Assembly (NCBI GenBank): GCA_001818015.1
Contig: MHJO01000005.1
Span: 8,925-18,615, forward strand
Direction of reading: 5' to 3'
DNA from: Candidatus Harrisonbacteria bacterium RIFOXYD1_FULL_40_9
Lineage (GTDB): Bacteria; Patescibacteriota; Minisyncoccia; UBA6257; XYD1-FULL-40-9
Length of the DNA: 9,691 nucleotides
Both the position numbers and the translations under genes were made by a program. Shown here in pieces: positions 1 through 6,217 of the stretch. Every line of letters begins with the position of its first letter. Position 1 is the stretch's first letter. The notes under the pieces were generated by a model. The model saw nothing but the letters and a program-made list of their open reading frames with translations, ran no database searches and was not told the DNA's origin.

Positions 1-249
1 GATGCGGAGCAATGCCTTGAGGCAATTTCTATTACTACGAATAGAAATAGTATTCCGGGTGATACAAGTCCATTTAAACCACAAGGCTTAAGGCTTGGCA
101 CTGCGGCAGTTACGACTCGTGGAATGAAGGAGGGGGATATGAAAAAAATTGCTGAATTTATATATCGGGCTCTTTTTAAAACTGAAAGCATGGAAATACT
201 TAAAGAAGAAGTAGAGGCTTTCATCTCTCGATTTCCTTTGCGAAGATAA
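1..249 (+). CDS. glyA: Serine hydroxymethyltransferase, C-terminal part (5' end outside window)
   Basis: The first base of the window is in frame, and 82 codons run to a TAA at 247-249. Serine hydroxymethyltransferase is a cytoplasmic PLP enzyme that converts serine plus tetrahydrofolate to glycine plus 5,10-methylene-THF. The fragment holds the family's C-terminal small domain. It has the segment NRNSIPGD, then [19 protein letters not shown], which matches the SPF...GIRIGTPAxTTRG signature. Fragment Arg31 in LRLGT corresponds to the arginine that binds the substrate carboxylate (Arg363 in E. coli). A helical tail ends in a FPLRR stretch, at a normal family C-terminus. The PLP lysine lies upstream of the window. 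folD starts 3 nt after the stop, so the methylene-THF producer and its next user are probably co-transcribed and translationally linked. The identification is firm; only completeness of the 5' part is unknown. Confidence 0.93.
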   Translation, partial: DAEQCLEAISITTNRNSIPGDTSPFKPQGLRLGTAAVTTRGMKEGDMKKIAEFIYRALFKTESMEILKEEVEAFISRFPLRR

Positions 250-252
250 CCC

Positions 253-1065
253 ATGAATATCATTGACGGGAAAAAAATTGCGGGAACGATTATTAATCGA
301 TTAAAAAAGCTGCCTCGTGGGGGAAGAATTTTTGCTGCAATTATGGTGGGTGAAAATCCTGCATCGCTTAGTTTTTTAAAACAAAAAGAAAAAGTCGCAC
401 ATGAGTGCGGAATAGATTTTCGTATATATACTTACAAAGAGGAGCAGTGGACAAATGACACACTAAGGCATGAAGTGGGGAGAATTTCTGCTCAAAAATC
501 TGTGGGTGGCGTAATTGTACAGCTTCCATTGCCCGAGAAGTTTAATGCTCAATATATAGTAAATGCGATTGACTCAAGAAAGGATGTGGATGTATTAGGA
601 GAACGTGCATTGGGATCATTTTATGCTGAGCGATCAAAGGTTGTGCCTCCTGCTGTTGGAGTGGTTTTCCGTATTATGGAAGAGCTCGCTATTAAAATTT
701 TAGATAAGAATGTTGCGGTTGTGGGCTTAGGAAGGCTTGTAGGCAAGCCCATAGCTCTTTTTCTTATAAAGAAAGTAAGGAATCTAATATTATGCGATAA
801 AAACAGTGACTTAGGGCTACTTCAGTGTGCTGATATTGTAATAAGTGGAGTGGGTAAGTCTCATATTATTAAAAAAGAGCATTTAAAAAATGGCGTGATC
901 GTTATTGATTTTGGGTATTTTTTGGATGGAGGGACGCTTAAAGGTGATGTCGATTTCGATGCTTTATCGAATTATGCAGAGTACGCAACACCTACTCCTG
1001 GAGGCACGGGGCCATTACTTGTGGCAAAACTTTTTGAAAACTTTTATGCACTGAATCAGGTTTGA
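253..1065 (+). CDS. folD: Bifunctional methylenetetrahydrofolate dehydrogenase / methenyltetrahydrofolate cyclohydrolase (FolD), divergent
   Basis: FolD oxidises 5,10-methylene-THF to methenyl-THF and hydrolyses that to 10-formyl-THF in the cytoplasm. The protein is 270 aa, slightly under the usual 280-300. Residues 1-120 form the catalytic domain: VGENPASLSFLKQKEK (32-47) carries the cyclohydrolase lysine (K45), VQLPLP (89-94) carries the conserved Gln (Q90), and KDVD (110-113) keeps the acidic residue D113. A Rossmann domain follows (VAVVGLGRLVG, 154-164), then GDVDF (231-235) and TPTPGGTGPL (247-256). Several normally invariant positions differ: the tyrosine of YxxxK is F41, the usual DVDG is DVDV, PCTPxG is PPAVGV, and the GRS cofactor motif is GLG. 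I infer an active FolD with altered chemistry or cofactor preference. No Shine-Dalgarno sequence precedes the ATG, so translation probably couples to glyA. Confidence 0.93.
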   Translation: MNIIDGKKIAGTIINRLKKLPRGGRIFAAIMVGENPASLSFLKQKEKVAHECGIDFRIYTYKEEQWTNDTLRHEVGRISAQKSVGGVIVQLPLPEKFNAQYIVNAIDSRKDVDVLGERALGSFYAERSKVVPPAVGVVFRIMEELAIKILDKNVAVVGLGRLVGKPIALFLIKKVRNLILCDKNSDLGLLQCADIVISGVGKSHIIKKEHLKNGVIVIDFGYFLDGGTLKGDVDFDALSNYAEYATPTPGGTGPLLVAKLFENFYALNQV

Positions 1066-1090
1066 CACTGCTTTGCCTATCTGCTTTTCT
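1062..1090 (+). promoter_or_regulatory. Candidate promoter for the four-cysteine membrane protein gene
   Basis: A perfect -35 hexamer TTGACA (1062-1067) lies across the folD stop codon. After 17 bp it is followed by a poor -10 (TTTTCT, 1085-1090) preceded by an extended -10 TGn (1082-1084). Transcription would start near 1097, giving a leader of about 20 nt that contains the GAGGAG ribosome site. The weak -10 keeps this tentative; read-through from glyA-folD is the alternative. Confidence 0.35.
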
Positions 1091-1104
1091 AAAATCAGTA
1101 CTTT

Positions 1105-1110
1105 GAGGAG
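1105..1110 (+). promoter_or_regulatory. Ribosome binding site deciding the start of the downstream gene
   Basis: GAGGAG is the clearest Shine-Dalgarno sequence before any start in the window. It ends on the G of an in-frame GTG (1110-1112), so it cannot serve that codon. It lies 5 nt before an in-frame TTG (1116-1118), which is therefore the better start. Confidence 0.55.
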
Positions 1111-1115
1111 TGGCA

Positions 1116-1808
1116 TTGAAAGCAAGGAGAAAAAAACTGAGCAAAGAGCATGTAGAATACATAGAGCCAGCTTCCATAGCGGTGGGTCGATTTATCCTTG
1201 ATAGTGGATATATCTTGGGCGGTTCTTTTGGGTGGCCTTTGAGCTCACTCAAGGAACGCACTAGTTTTTTGATTCTAAAAGAAGGAAATCGAGCAAAGAA
1301 GAAAAGATTTTTTGTATTCAATTATTCTCCGCGATACATAATTCTTGGACGAGTTATAGTGTCGCCTAAGCAAGGCCAAGAAGAAGACTTTGGGTTATGC
1401 ATGGTGAGTGTGGAAATATTCGGCAGGAGTAACCTTTCTTGCGTGAAGATTCTTGCTGAAAAAATTGCAAATCGTTTTGATGTGCGTGTACGATTACGCC
1501 TTGTTCAAGAAGAATTGAGAATTGGACCACGCGCAAAGAAGAATGATTGCGCCTCACTTTTTGTGGGAAGTGTTCCGTGTGGGCTCTGTGGATCAGAGGA
1601 CTCACGTGAGCTTTTGGAGCACATAGGTACGAGAACGAGAGATGGGGATTACGTGGGTCTTCCTCATGGAAACTATTGTGTGGCATGCGTAAAACATGTA
1701 ATAGATAAGCAAAAAAGACACACTAGCTTCACGGATGTGGGGATTTGGATTCTGATGCTCATTCTTTTGGTGACATCCTTTATAAATTTTTTAAGGATAA
1801 TGAAATGA
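1116..1808 (+). CDS. Unrecognised tail-anchored protein with two CxxC pairs
   Basis: I do not recognise this 230-residue protein (numbered from TTG 1116; the alternative GTG at 1110 adds two residues). The N-terminus is strongly basic (KARRKK). A mixed alpha/beta region of about 140 residues follows, rich in Lys/Arg and without an enzyme motif I can name. Near the C-terminus are two CxxC pairs, CGLC (C155, C158) and CVAC (C188, C191), about 30 residues apart. This is the layout of a four-cysteine zinc site such as a zinc ribbon or treble clef. A single hydrophobic helix (about 209-227) then ends in LRIMK. There is no signal peptide, so I infer a tail-anchored protein with most of its mass in the cytoplasm. 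It lies between folD and the convergent recA, with a candidate promoter of its own. Function is unknown; nucleic-acid or protein binding at the membrane is only a guess. Confidence 0.75.
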   Translation: MKARRKKLSKEHVEYIEPASIAVGRFILDSGYILGGSFGWPLSSLKERTSFLILKEGNRAKKKRFFVFNYSPRYIILGRVIVSPKQGQEEDFGLCMVSVEIFGRSNLSCVKILAEKIANRFDVRVRLRLVQEELRIGPRAKKNDCASLFVGSVPCGLCGSEDSRELLEHIGTRTRDGDYVGLPHGNYCVACVKHVIDKQKRHTSFTDVGIWILMLILLVTSFINFLRIMK

Positions 1809-1814
1809 ACAAAA

Positions 1815-1842
1815 AAAGCCCCGATCATGTATCGGGGACTTT
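1815..1842. terminator. Bidirectional rho-independent terminator between the unknown gene and recA
   Basis: A perfect 7-bp GC-rich stem, CCCCGAT (1819-1825) and ATCGGGG (1831-1837), closes a 5-nt loop. It can be extended by AAAG/CTTT past a one-base bulge (A1838). On the - strand it is followed by seven T (complement of 1811-1817), a strong terminator for the recA operon, whose stop is at 1855-1857. On the + strand the tail is CTTTCTTTT (1839-1847), a fair terminator for the gene ending at 1808. The whole convergent gap is only 46 bp. Confidence 0.88.
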
Positions 1843-1854
1843 CTTTTACTATTA

Positions 1855-2886
1855 CTATGCGGTGACTAACATTATTTTCTTTTTAATCTCATCAAGTGTT
1901 TTCTTGTCTTCTTTTAGTTTCGCGCGAACATTATCGAATCCATTTCCTAATTTTTCTCCTTCAAATGTGTAACTTGCTCCTGATTTAGTAACAACTCCGC
2001 TTTGTACGCCAGAATTTAAGACGTCACCTTCATAAGAAATTCCTTCTCCGAAGAAAATATCAAACTCAGCTTGCTTGAAGGGCGGAGCTACTTTGTTTTT
2101 CACTACTTTTGCTTTTACTCTGTTGCCAACCACATCCTCTCCTTTCTTGACTTGGGCAATGCGTCTTATATCGATGCGTACTGAGGAGTAAAACTTAAGC
2201 GCCCGTCCACCCGGTGTTGTTTCAGGGTTGCCCCACATAATGCCAATTTTCTCCCGTAATTGATTGATAAAAATAATAAGCGTTTCGCTTTTTGAGGCAA
2301 GAGAGGTAAGTTTGCGAAGCGCTTGAGACATCATGCGTGCCTGAAGACCCACGTGTTGTGCTCCCATTTCTCCTTCGATTTCTGCGCGAGGAGTGAGCGC
2401 TGCGACTGAATCAACAACTACTACATCGATAATACCTGAACGGACAAGGCTTTCGAGAATATTTAAAGCCTCTTCGCCATTATCGGGTTGAGAAATAAGA
2501 AGTTCATTAATTTTTACCCCGAGGCGTCCTGCGTAATCTGGGTCCATTGCGTGTTCGGCGTCGATAAATGCAGCCTTGCCTCCTCGTGCTTGTGCTTGAG
2601 CAACGACATTAAGCGCAAGAGTTGTTTTTCCTGAACTTTCTGGGCCGAATATTTCCACGATGCGTCCCTTTGGAAATCCTGCTACTCCAAGGGCAAGATC
2701 AAGAGAAAAAGAGCCTGAGGGAATTACTTTAACATTTGTTTTCCGTGTTTCGCCAAGGGTCATGATGGCGCCTTCTCCAAATTTATCTCTTAGTGAGCTT
2801 AGGAGATTATCTAAATCTTGCTTCGGTTCTTCTTTTATCGGTTTAGTTGTTTCTTTGTTTATTTTTTTAATCATGGCTTTATTCAT
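1855..2886 (-). CDS. recA: Recombinase RecA
   Basis: RecA forms the ATP-dependent filament on single-stranded DNA that drives strand exchange and the SOS signal. The 343-residue protein has Walker A GPESSGKT (81-88), the catalytic glutamate in DAEHA (E111), Walker B VVVDS (156-160), the NQLR switch (Q209) and the loop-2 stretch [14 protein letters not shown] (219-232), with Pro and Arg where E. coli has Thr and Asn. The core is offset by about +15 from E. coli because of a Lys/Glu-rich N-terminal extension. The C-terminus ends in a Lys-rich helix (KKKIMLVTA) and lacks the acidic tail of E. coli RecA. No intein is present. The start ATG overlaps the upstream RodZ-like stop by 8 nt (ATGAATAA). 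A second in-frame ATG at codon 5 is possible. A GGAAGAGAG element sits 11 nt before the ATG. This is the last gene of the ftsK unit and ends at the shared terminator. Confidence 0.97.
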   Translation of the reverse strand: MNKAMIKKINKETTKPIKEEPKQDLDNLLSSLRDKFGEGAIMTLGETRKTNVKVIPSGSFSLDLALGVAGFPKGRIVEIFGPESSGKTTLALNVVAQAQARGGKAAFIDAEHAMDPDYAGRLGVKINELLISQPDNGEEALNILESLVRSGIIDVVVVDSVAALTPRAEIEGEMGAQHVGLQARMMSQALRKLTSLASKSETLIIFINQLREKIGIMWGNPETTPGGRALKFYSSVRIDIRRIAQVKKGEDVVGNRVKAKVVKNKVAPPFKQAEFDIFFGEGISYEGDVLNSGVQSGVVTKSGASYTFEGEKLGNGFDNVRAKLKEDKKTLDEIKKKIMLVTA

Positions 2887-3565
2887 TTTCGCTATTACTC
2901 TCTTCCTTAGAAGAGGTCGAAAATGGCGGAGGATTATATATGACTTGTTTTACGACTTCTGTTTGTCTTCCTAGTATTTTTGTAGCTTTTATTTCTATTG
3001 AATTTAATCCTGGCTGTAATACAATTTTCTTTTCCCATGCGCCTTCCTCGTTTATGTTCACTCGTTCGTTGTTAATGATGAGTTTACTCGAAGTATCAAG
3101 TGTTCCACGAAAGAGAACGCTTGGTGTATTGAGAATAAGTGTCGCTGTGTCAGGATACAAAACATTCAATAGAGGTCGGCCAGTGAGGCTATTTAGGCGA
3201 TAGCCGACATAGAGTACAAGAAGAAGACCAATACCGAGTCCTATTATTAAGCTTTTGTGTGCTGGTCTTTGCGCATATCGATTCTCGGGCATTTTATCTT
3301 TTATGCCTGCAGCTTTCAACTGAGATTCTTTTTGAAATAACGCCCATAATTCATCACTTTTAATTTCAAGAAGATCTGCGAGTTTTGCGATGTATCCACG
3401 CACATAGGGAGAGGGGGGGAGTTTTGATGCATCTCCTCGCTGTATAGCTTCAATGTATTTAATAGGCACATTACTCAATTCGGATAATTTCTCAAGTGAA
3501 AGGTTGCGATTCGCAAGCGCTTCGTCAAACATTCGATCAAATGTTGTGGGTTCTTTTATGTCCAT
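2879..3565 (-). CDS. RodZ-like membrane protein: HTH_25 domain, one TM helix, Ig-like extracytoplasmic domain
   Basis: The protein has 228 residues. Positions 8-78 form a helix-turn-helix of the HTH_25/RodZ type, with the signatures [20 protein letters not shown] and [15 protein letters not shown] basic linker leads to one transmembrane helix (about 105-124), so the HTH is cytoplasmic. Outside, residues 138-210 resemble a bacterial Ig-like (glucodextranase-B type) fold, with STLxG-like strands, an [14 protein letters not shown] hairpin and the [13 protein letters not shown] strand pair. RodZ links the actin-like MreB scaffold to the wall machinery through such an HTH, but no mreB is visible here, so the function is inferred from architecture only. 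It lies 33 nt after ftsK and overlaps recA by 8 nt, so it is probably transcribed with both. It ends in a Ser/Glu-rich tail. Transcriptional regulation by the HTH is a less likely alternative. Confidence 0.82.
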   Translation of the reverse strand: MDIKEPTTFDRMFDEALANRNLSLEKLSELSNVPIKYIEAIQRGDASKLPPSPYVRGYIAKLADLLEIKSDELWALFQKESQLKAAGIKDKMPENRYAQRPAHKSLIIGLGIGLLLVLYVGYRLNSLTGRPLLNVLYPDTATLILNTPSVLFRGTLDTSSKLIINNERVNINEEGAWEKKIVLQPGLNSIEIKATKILGRQTEVVKQVIYNPPPFSTSSKEESNSENE

Positions 3566-3598
3566 AGTGCTCTACGTTATACAACATGCAATGAGTAT

Positions 3599-5743
3599 TT
3601 ATTGAATAAATGACGGAGGATTGCTTATTTCTTCATGCCCTCCTATAGGAGATGTATCAGCTTCAATAAATACTTCTCGAGGTTTTGCTCCTTCGCCTGG
3701 TCCTATAATTCCTTTGGATTCCATTATATCAAGAAGGCGAGCGGCGCGAGCGTATCCAACTTTCAATCGCCTTTGAAGGAGTGATGCGGAAGCTTTTTGA
3801 GCTTCTTTTACAACTCCAATTGCTTCATCAAGAAGATCATCGGACTCACCATCATCTGGAAGATTCTCAAGATCGAGCGGGGGAGCTGAAGGAGAATTCT
3901 GAATGGTGTTTGCTATTGTTTCAGTTTCTCCGGATATCGGCTGATTATTTTCTACAATAAAATCAGCAACACCTTGGATTTCTTCCTCGGTGATATAAGA
4001 ACCCTGAATACGCCTTGGCTTTGAAAATGCCGAAGATGTGAAAAGCATATCCCCGCCGCCTAATAGTTTTTCTGCTCCTGCCATATCAAGAATAGTACGC
4101 GAATCAATTTGACTTGCAACCTGCAAGGCAATGCGCGCAGTGATATTAGCCTTAATAAGTCCAGTAATGACTTCCACTGATGGACGTTGAGTGGAAACAA
4201 TGAGGTGGATTCCTGTTGCGCGTGCCATTTGCGCGAGTCGAACAATAGATCCTTCAATTTCGCGACCATATGAAGCCATAAGATCCGCGAGTTCATCAAT
4301 AATCATAACAATATAGTGGAGTGGGGGGTTATGACTTTGGTTATATGTTTTAATGTCTCGATTACCTGCCTTAAGGAGAAGATCATATCGCCGTTCCATT
4401 TCAGAAATTGCCCACCTCAATACTCCCACTGCTTTTTTGCCTTCAATAACAACAGGGCAGATGAGGTGGGGGAGGCTTTGATATGTAGAAAGCTCCACTT
4501 TTTTCGGATCAATCATAATAAACTTGAGTGTTTCTGGGGAATTTTTATAAAGAAGGGAAACGATAAGTGAATGAATAGTTACTGATTTTCCAGAACCAGT
4601 TGATCCAGCAATGAGCATGTGAGGCATTTTGGTAATATCTGCAAAAATTGGATCTCCGCTTACATCGCGCCCTGCTACAAAACTCAATGGTCCAGAATTA
4701 ATAAATTCAGGATATGCCATGAGGTTTCCGATACGAACAATTGCAGCGGTTTTATTAGGCACTTCAATGCCCACCAAAGATTTCCCTGGGATGGGCGCTT
4801 CTATTCTTATGGGATGTGCGGCAAGAGCAAGTGCGAGGTCTTGATTCAATGCGGTAATGCGTGAGAGTTTCACGCCTTCTGCGGGTTTTAGGGTATAGCG
4901 ACTTACTTTTGGTCCAATACTTACCTCGCCCATTTCAGTTGCGATGCCAAAGCTTTCGAGTGTGCGTTTGATGCTGTTTGCATTTGCACGAAGGTCTCCT
5001 GCTGACGGCTTTTCGGTACTTGTCTTAAGAAGACTAAGTGGGGGAGGAACATAATTTTTAAATACAGGAGCTTTGCCTTTTACTGTAATTGTTTCCTCTT
5101 CAGAATCACGAGAGTCGTTTTTCTCTGATTTTTCTTTTTTCTCATCCTCTTGTTTCTTTTCCTCGCGTTTTTCAGGTTCTTTAGGGGATTCTCCTGCTAT
5201 TTTAACAAGGGGAGTTTTTTCCTCTTCTCTATCTTCTTCTCTCTTTTTGCGAATTATTATATTTTTGAGGTTGATGGGAAGATTTACGATTGCAAGAAGA
5301 GAAGCACACAGCACACTCGAAAGAATGGTAAATGATGCGGGATATCCAAAGGGTTGTTCAATGAGACTTATTATATTGCCTGTTAGTCCTGCGCGTCCTG
5401 GAAGGACGAGATCCATGATGCCGAGTCCTGCAAGAATAAACACGCCACCTCCAATAAGGCTAATGCCTACAATACGGTGTCGATCTGAAGTAAGAAATAT
5501 TACCGTGATAAGCACAAGGACGGCAGGTATAAGATAGTAACCTAAGCCAAAGAGACTATTAAATGCATTATAAAGAAGGGCTCCTACGGGTCCTGCTTTT
5601 TCGAATGCTGCTAGTGACAAAACGACTGCAATTCCGAAAAAAAGGATTGCAAGGACACTTTTTTTAGTCGCTGGGTGAAGTCGCTCTTCTTTCCATTCAA
5701 TTAGTCTTTCTTTTTCTTCAAAATCCTTCTTTGAACGTTTCAT
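3599..5743 (-). CDS. ftsK: DNA translocase FtsK/SpoIIIE
   Basis: FtsK is a septum-anchored hexameric motor that pumps chromosomal DNA during division and helps resolve dimers. The 714-residue protein has about four N-terminal membrane helices (roughly 29-47, 68-85, 91-114 and 137-157). A highly charged Lys/Glu linker (165-220) is much shorter than in E. coli. The alpha domain follows (about 230-340), then the RecA-like motor with Walker A GSTGSGKS (380-387), Walker B VMIIDE (479-484) and the STQRPS motif (517-522). The C-terminal winged-helix gamma domain (about 634-697, with LLQRRLKVGYARAARLLDIM) is the part that reads polarity sequences in known FtsK proteins. The domain set is complete. 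It is the first gene of the ftsK-rodZ-like-recA unit and is divergent from the phosphohexomutase. No Shine-Dalgarno sequence precedes the ATG; a candidate promoter sits immediately upstream. Confidence 0.96.
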   Translation of the reverse strand: MKRSKKDFEEKERLIEWKEERLHPATKKSVLAILFFGIAVVLSLAAFEKAGPVGALLYNAFNSLFGLGYYLIPAVLVLITVIFLTSDRHRIVGISLIGGGVFILAGLGIMDLVLPGRAGLTGNIISLIEQPFGYPASFTILSSVLCASLLAIVNLPINLKNIIIRKKREEDREEEKTPLVKIAGESPKEPEKREEKKQEDEKKEKSEKNDSRDSEEETITVKGKAPVFKNYVPPPLSLLKTSTEKPSAGDLRANANSIKRTLESFGIATEMGEVSIGPKVSRYTLKPAEGVKLSRITALNQDLALALAAHPIRIEAPIPGKSLVGIEVPNKTAAIVRIGNLMAYPEFINSGPLSFVAGRDVSGDPIFADITKMPHMLIAGSTGSGKSVTIHSLIVSLLYKNSPETLKFIMIDPKKVELSTYQSLPHLICPVVIEGKKAVGVLRWAISEMERRYDLLLKAGNRDIKTYNQSHNPPLHYIVMIIDELADLMASYGREIEGSIVRLAQMARATGIHLIVSTQRPSVEVITGLIKANITARIALQVASQIDSRTILDMAGAEKLLGGGDMLFTSSAFSKPRRIQGSYITEEEIQGVADFIVENNQPISGETETIANTIQNSPSAPPLDLENLPDDGESDDLLDEAIGVVKEAQKASASLLQRRLKVGYARAARLLDIMESKGIIGPGEGAKPREVFIEADTSPIGGHEEISNPPSFIQ

Positions 5744-5750
5744 GTCTTTA

Positions 5751-5779
5751 ATTTAAGATCATTTTATGCATGATTTCAA
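5751..5779 (-). promoter_or_regulatory. Candidate promoter for the ftsK-rodZ-like-recA unit
   Basis: Read on the - strand, TTGAAA (5774-5779) is followed after exactly 17 bp by TTAAAT (5751-5756). The -10 box ends 7 nt before the ftsK ATG, so the mRNA would begin at or next to the start codon. The hexamers are only moderately good. A perfect TATAAT also exists on this strand (5789-5794) but without a convincing -35. Confidence 0.3.
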
Positions 5780-5787
5780 TAAGGTAG

Positions 5788-5793
5788 TATTAT
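5788..5793 (+). promoter_or_regulatory. Candidate -10 element for the phosphohexomutase genes
   Basis: TATTAT lies 19 nt before the ATG at 5813 in the 69-bp divergent gap. The matching -35 position is poor (TATGCA, 5765-5770), so this rests mainly on the -10 and on the need for a promoter between two divergent genes. The same AT block also reads TATAAT on the opposite strand. Confidence 0.22.
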
Positions 5794-5812
5794 AAAAATA
5801 CACAATCTACTC

Positions 5813-6217
5813 ATGATAAATCCTCATATATTCAAAGCATACGATATTCGTGGAATATATCCCACAGAGATTAACGAGAATGCGATACATGAAATAGGGA
5901 TAGCTTTCGGGCATTACTTAAAAAATGGCTTAGTTGTAATAGGTCATGATGCGCGGCTCAGTTCTTCTTCTTTATATAGTGCAATCATTAAAGCATTAAA
6001 GGGATACTCGAATGAGCTATCCATTATCGAAGGAGGCGCAATGACCACCCCAATGCTTTATTTTCTTGTGGGAAGAAGGGGAGCTGATGCAGGAATTATG
6101 ATTACTGCCTCTCATAACCCAAAGGAATATAATGGACTAAAAATTGTAAAAAAAGAAGCAGAGCCTTTCTCGGGGAAAGATATCTATGCTCTTATAAATA
6201 ATTTGAGCAATGAATAG
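5813..6217 (+). CDS. Phosphomannomutase/phosphoglucomutase, N-terminal fragment (domain I with phosphoserine loop)
   Basis: These 134 residues match domain I of the alpha-D-phosphohexomutase superfamily, which interconverts hexose 1- and 6-phosphates for sugar-nucleotide synthesis. Visible motifs are FKAYDIRG (7-14) at the start, GHDARLSS (44-51), the GGAMTTP strand (74-80) and the active-site loop TASHNPKEYNG (98-108), in which S100 is the residue that is phosphorylated in the family. The frame stops at TAG 6215-6217, just after a helix (GKDIYALINNL) that normally precedes the domain I/II linker. Domains II-IV continue in the next frame from ATG 6210, overlapping by 8 nt (ATGAATAG). Alone this piece cannot be an active mutase. 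It may be one subunit of a split enzyme, or the product of a one-base frameshift in the genome or assembly. The start is ATG with no Shine-Dalgarno sequence. Confidence 0.85.
   Translation: MINPHIFKAYDIRGIYPTEINENAIHEIGIAFGHYLKNGLVVIGHDARLSSSSLYSAIIKALKGYSNELSIIEGGAMTTPMLYFLVGRRGADAGIMITASHNPKEYNGLKIVKKEAEPFSGKDIYALINNLSNE

Noticed and set aside
1062..1095. TTGACA paired with TAAAAT (1090-1095) as the promoter of the unknown gene
   Set aside because: The spacer would be 22 bp, outside the usable range; the 17-bp pairing with an extended -10 was preferred.
992..1321. 109-codon open frame on the - strand across the folD/unknown gene junction
   Set aside because: It is antisense to two better supported genes and has no motif or ribosome site; probably a chance frame.
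1855..2886. Intein or intron in recA
   Set aside because: The motif order and spacing are continuous and the length (343 residues) is normal.
5073..5537. 154-codon open frame on the + strand opposite ftsK
   Set aside because: It lies wholly antisense to the membrane and linker part of ftsK, is Ser/Phe-rich as expected from the complement of a Lys/Glu-rich linker, and has no recognisable domain.
5758..5774. ATCAT-N7-ATGAT inverted repeat in the ftsK/mutase divergent gap
   Set aside because: Five-base arms in AT-rich DNA are expected by chance, and no regulator is nearby to suggest an operator.
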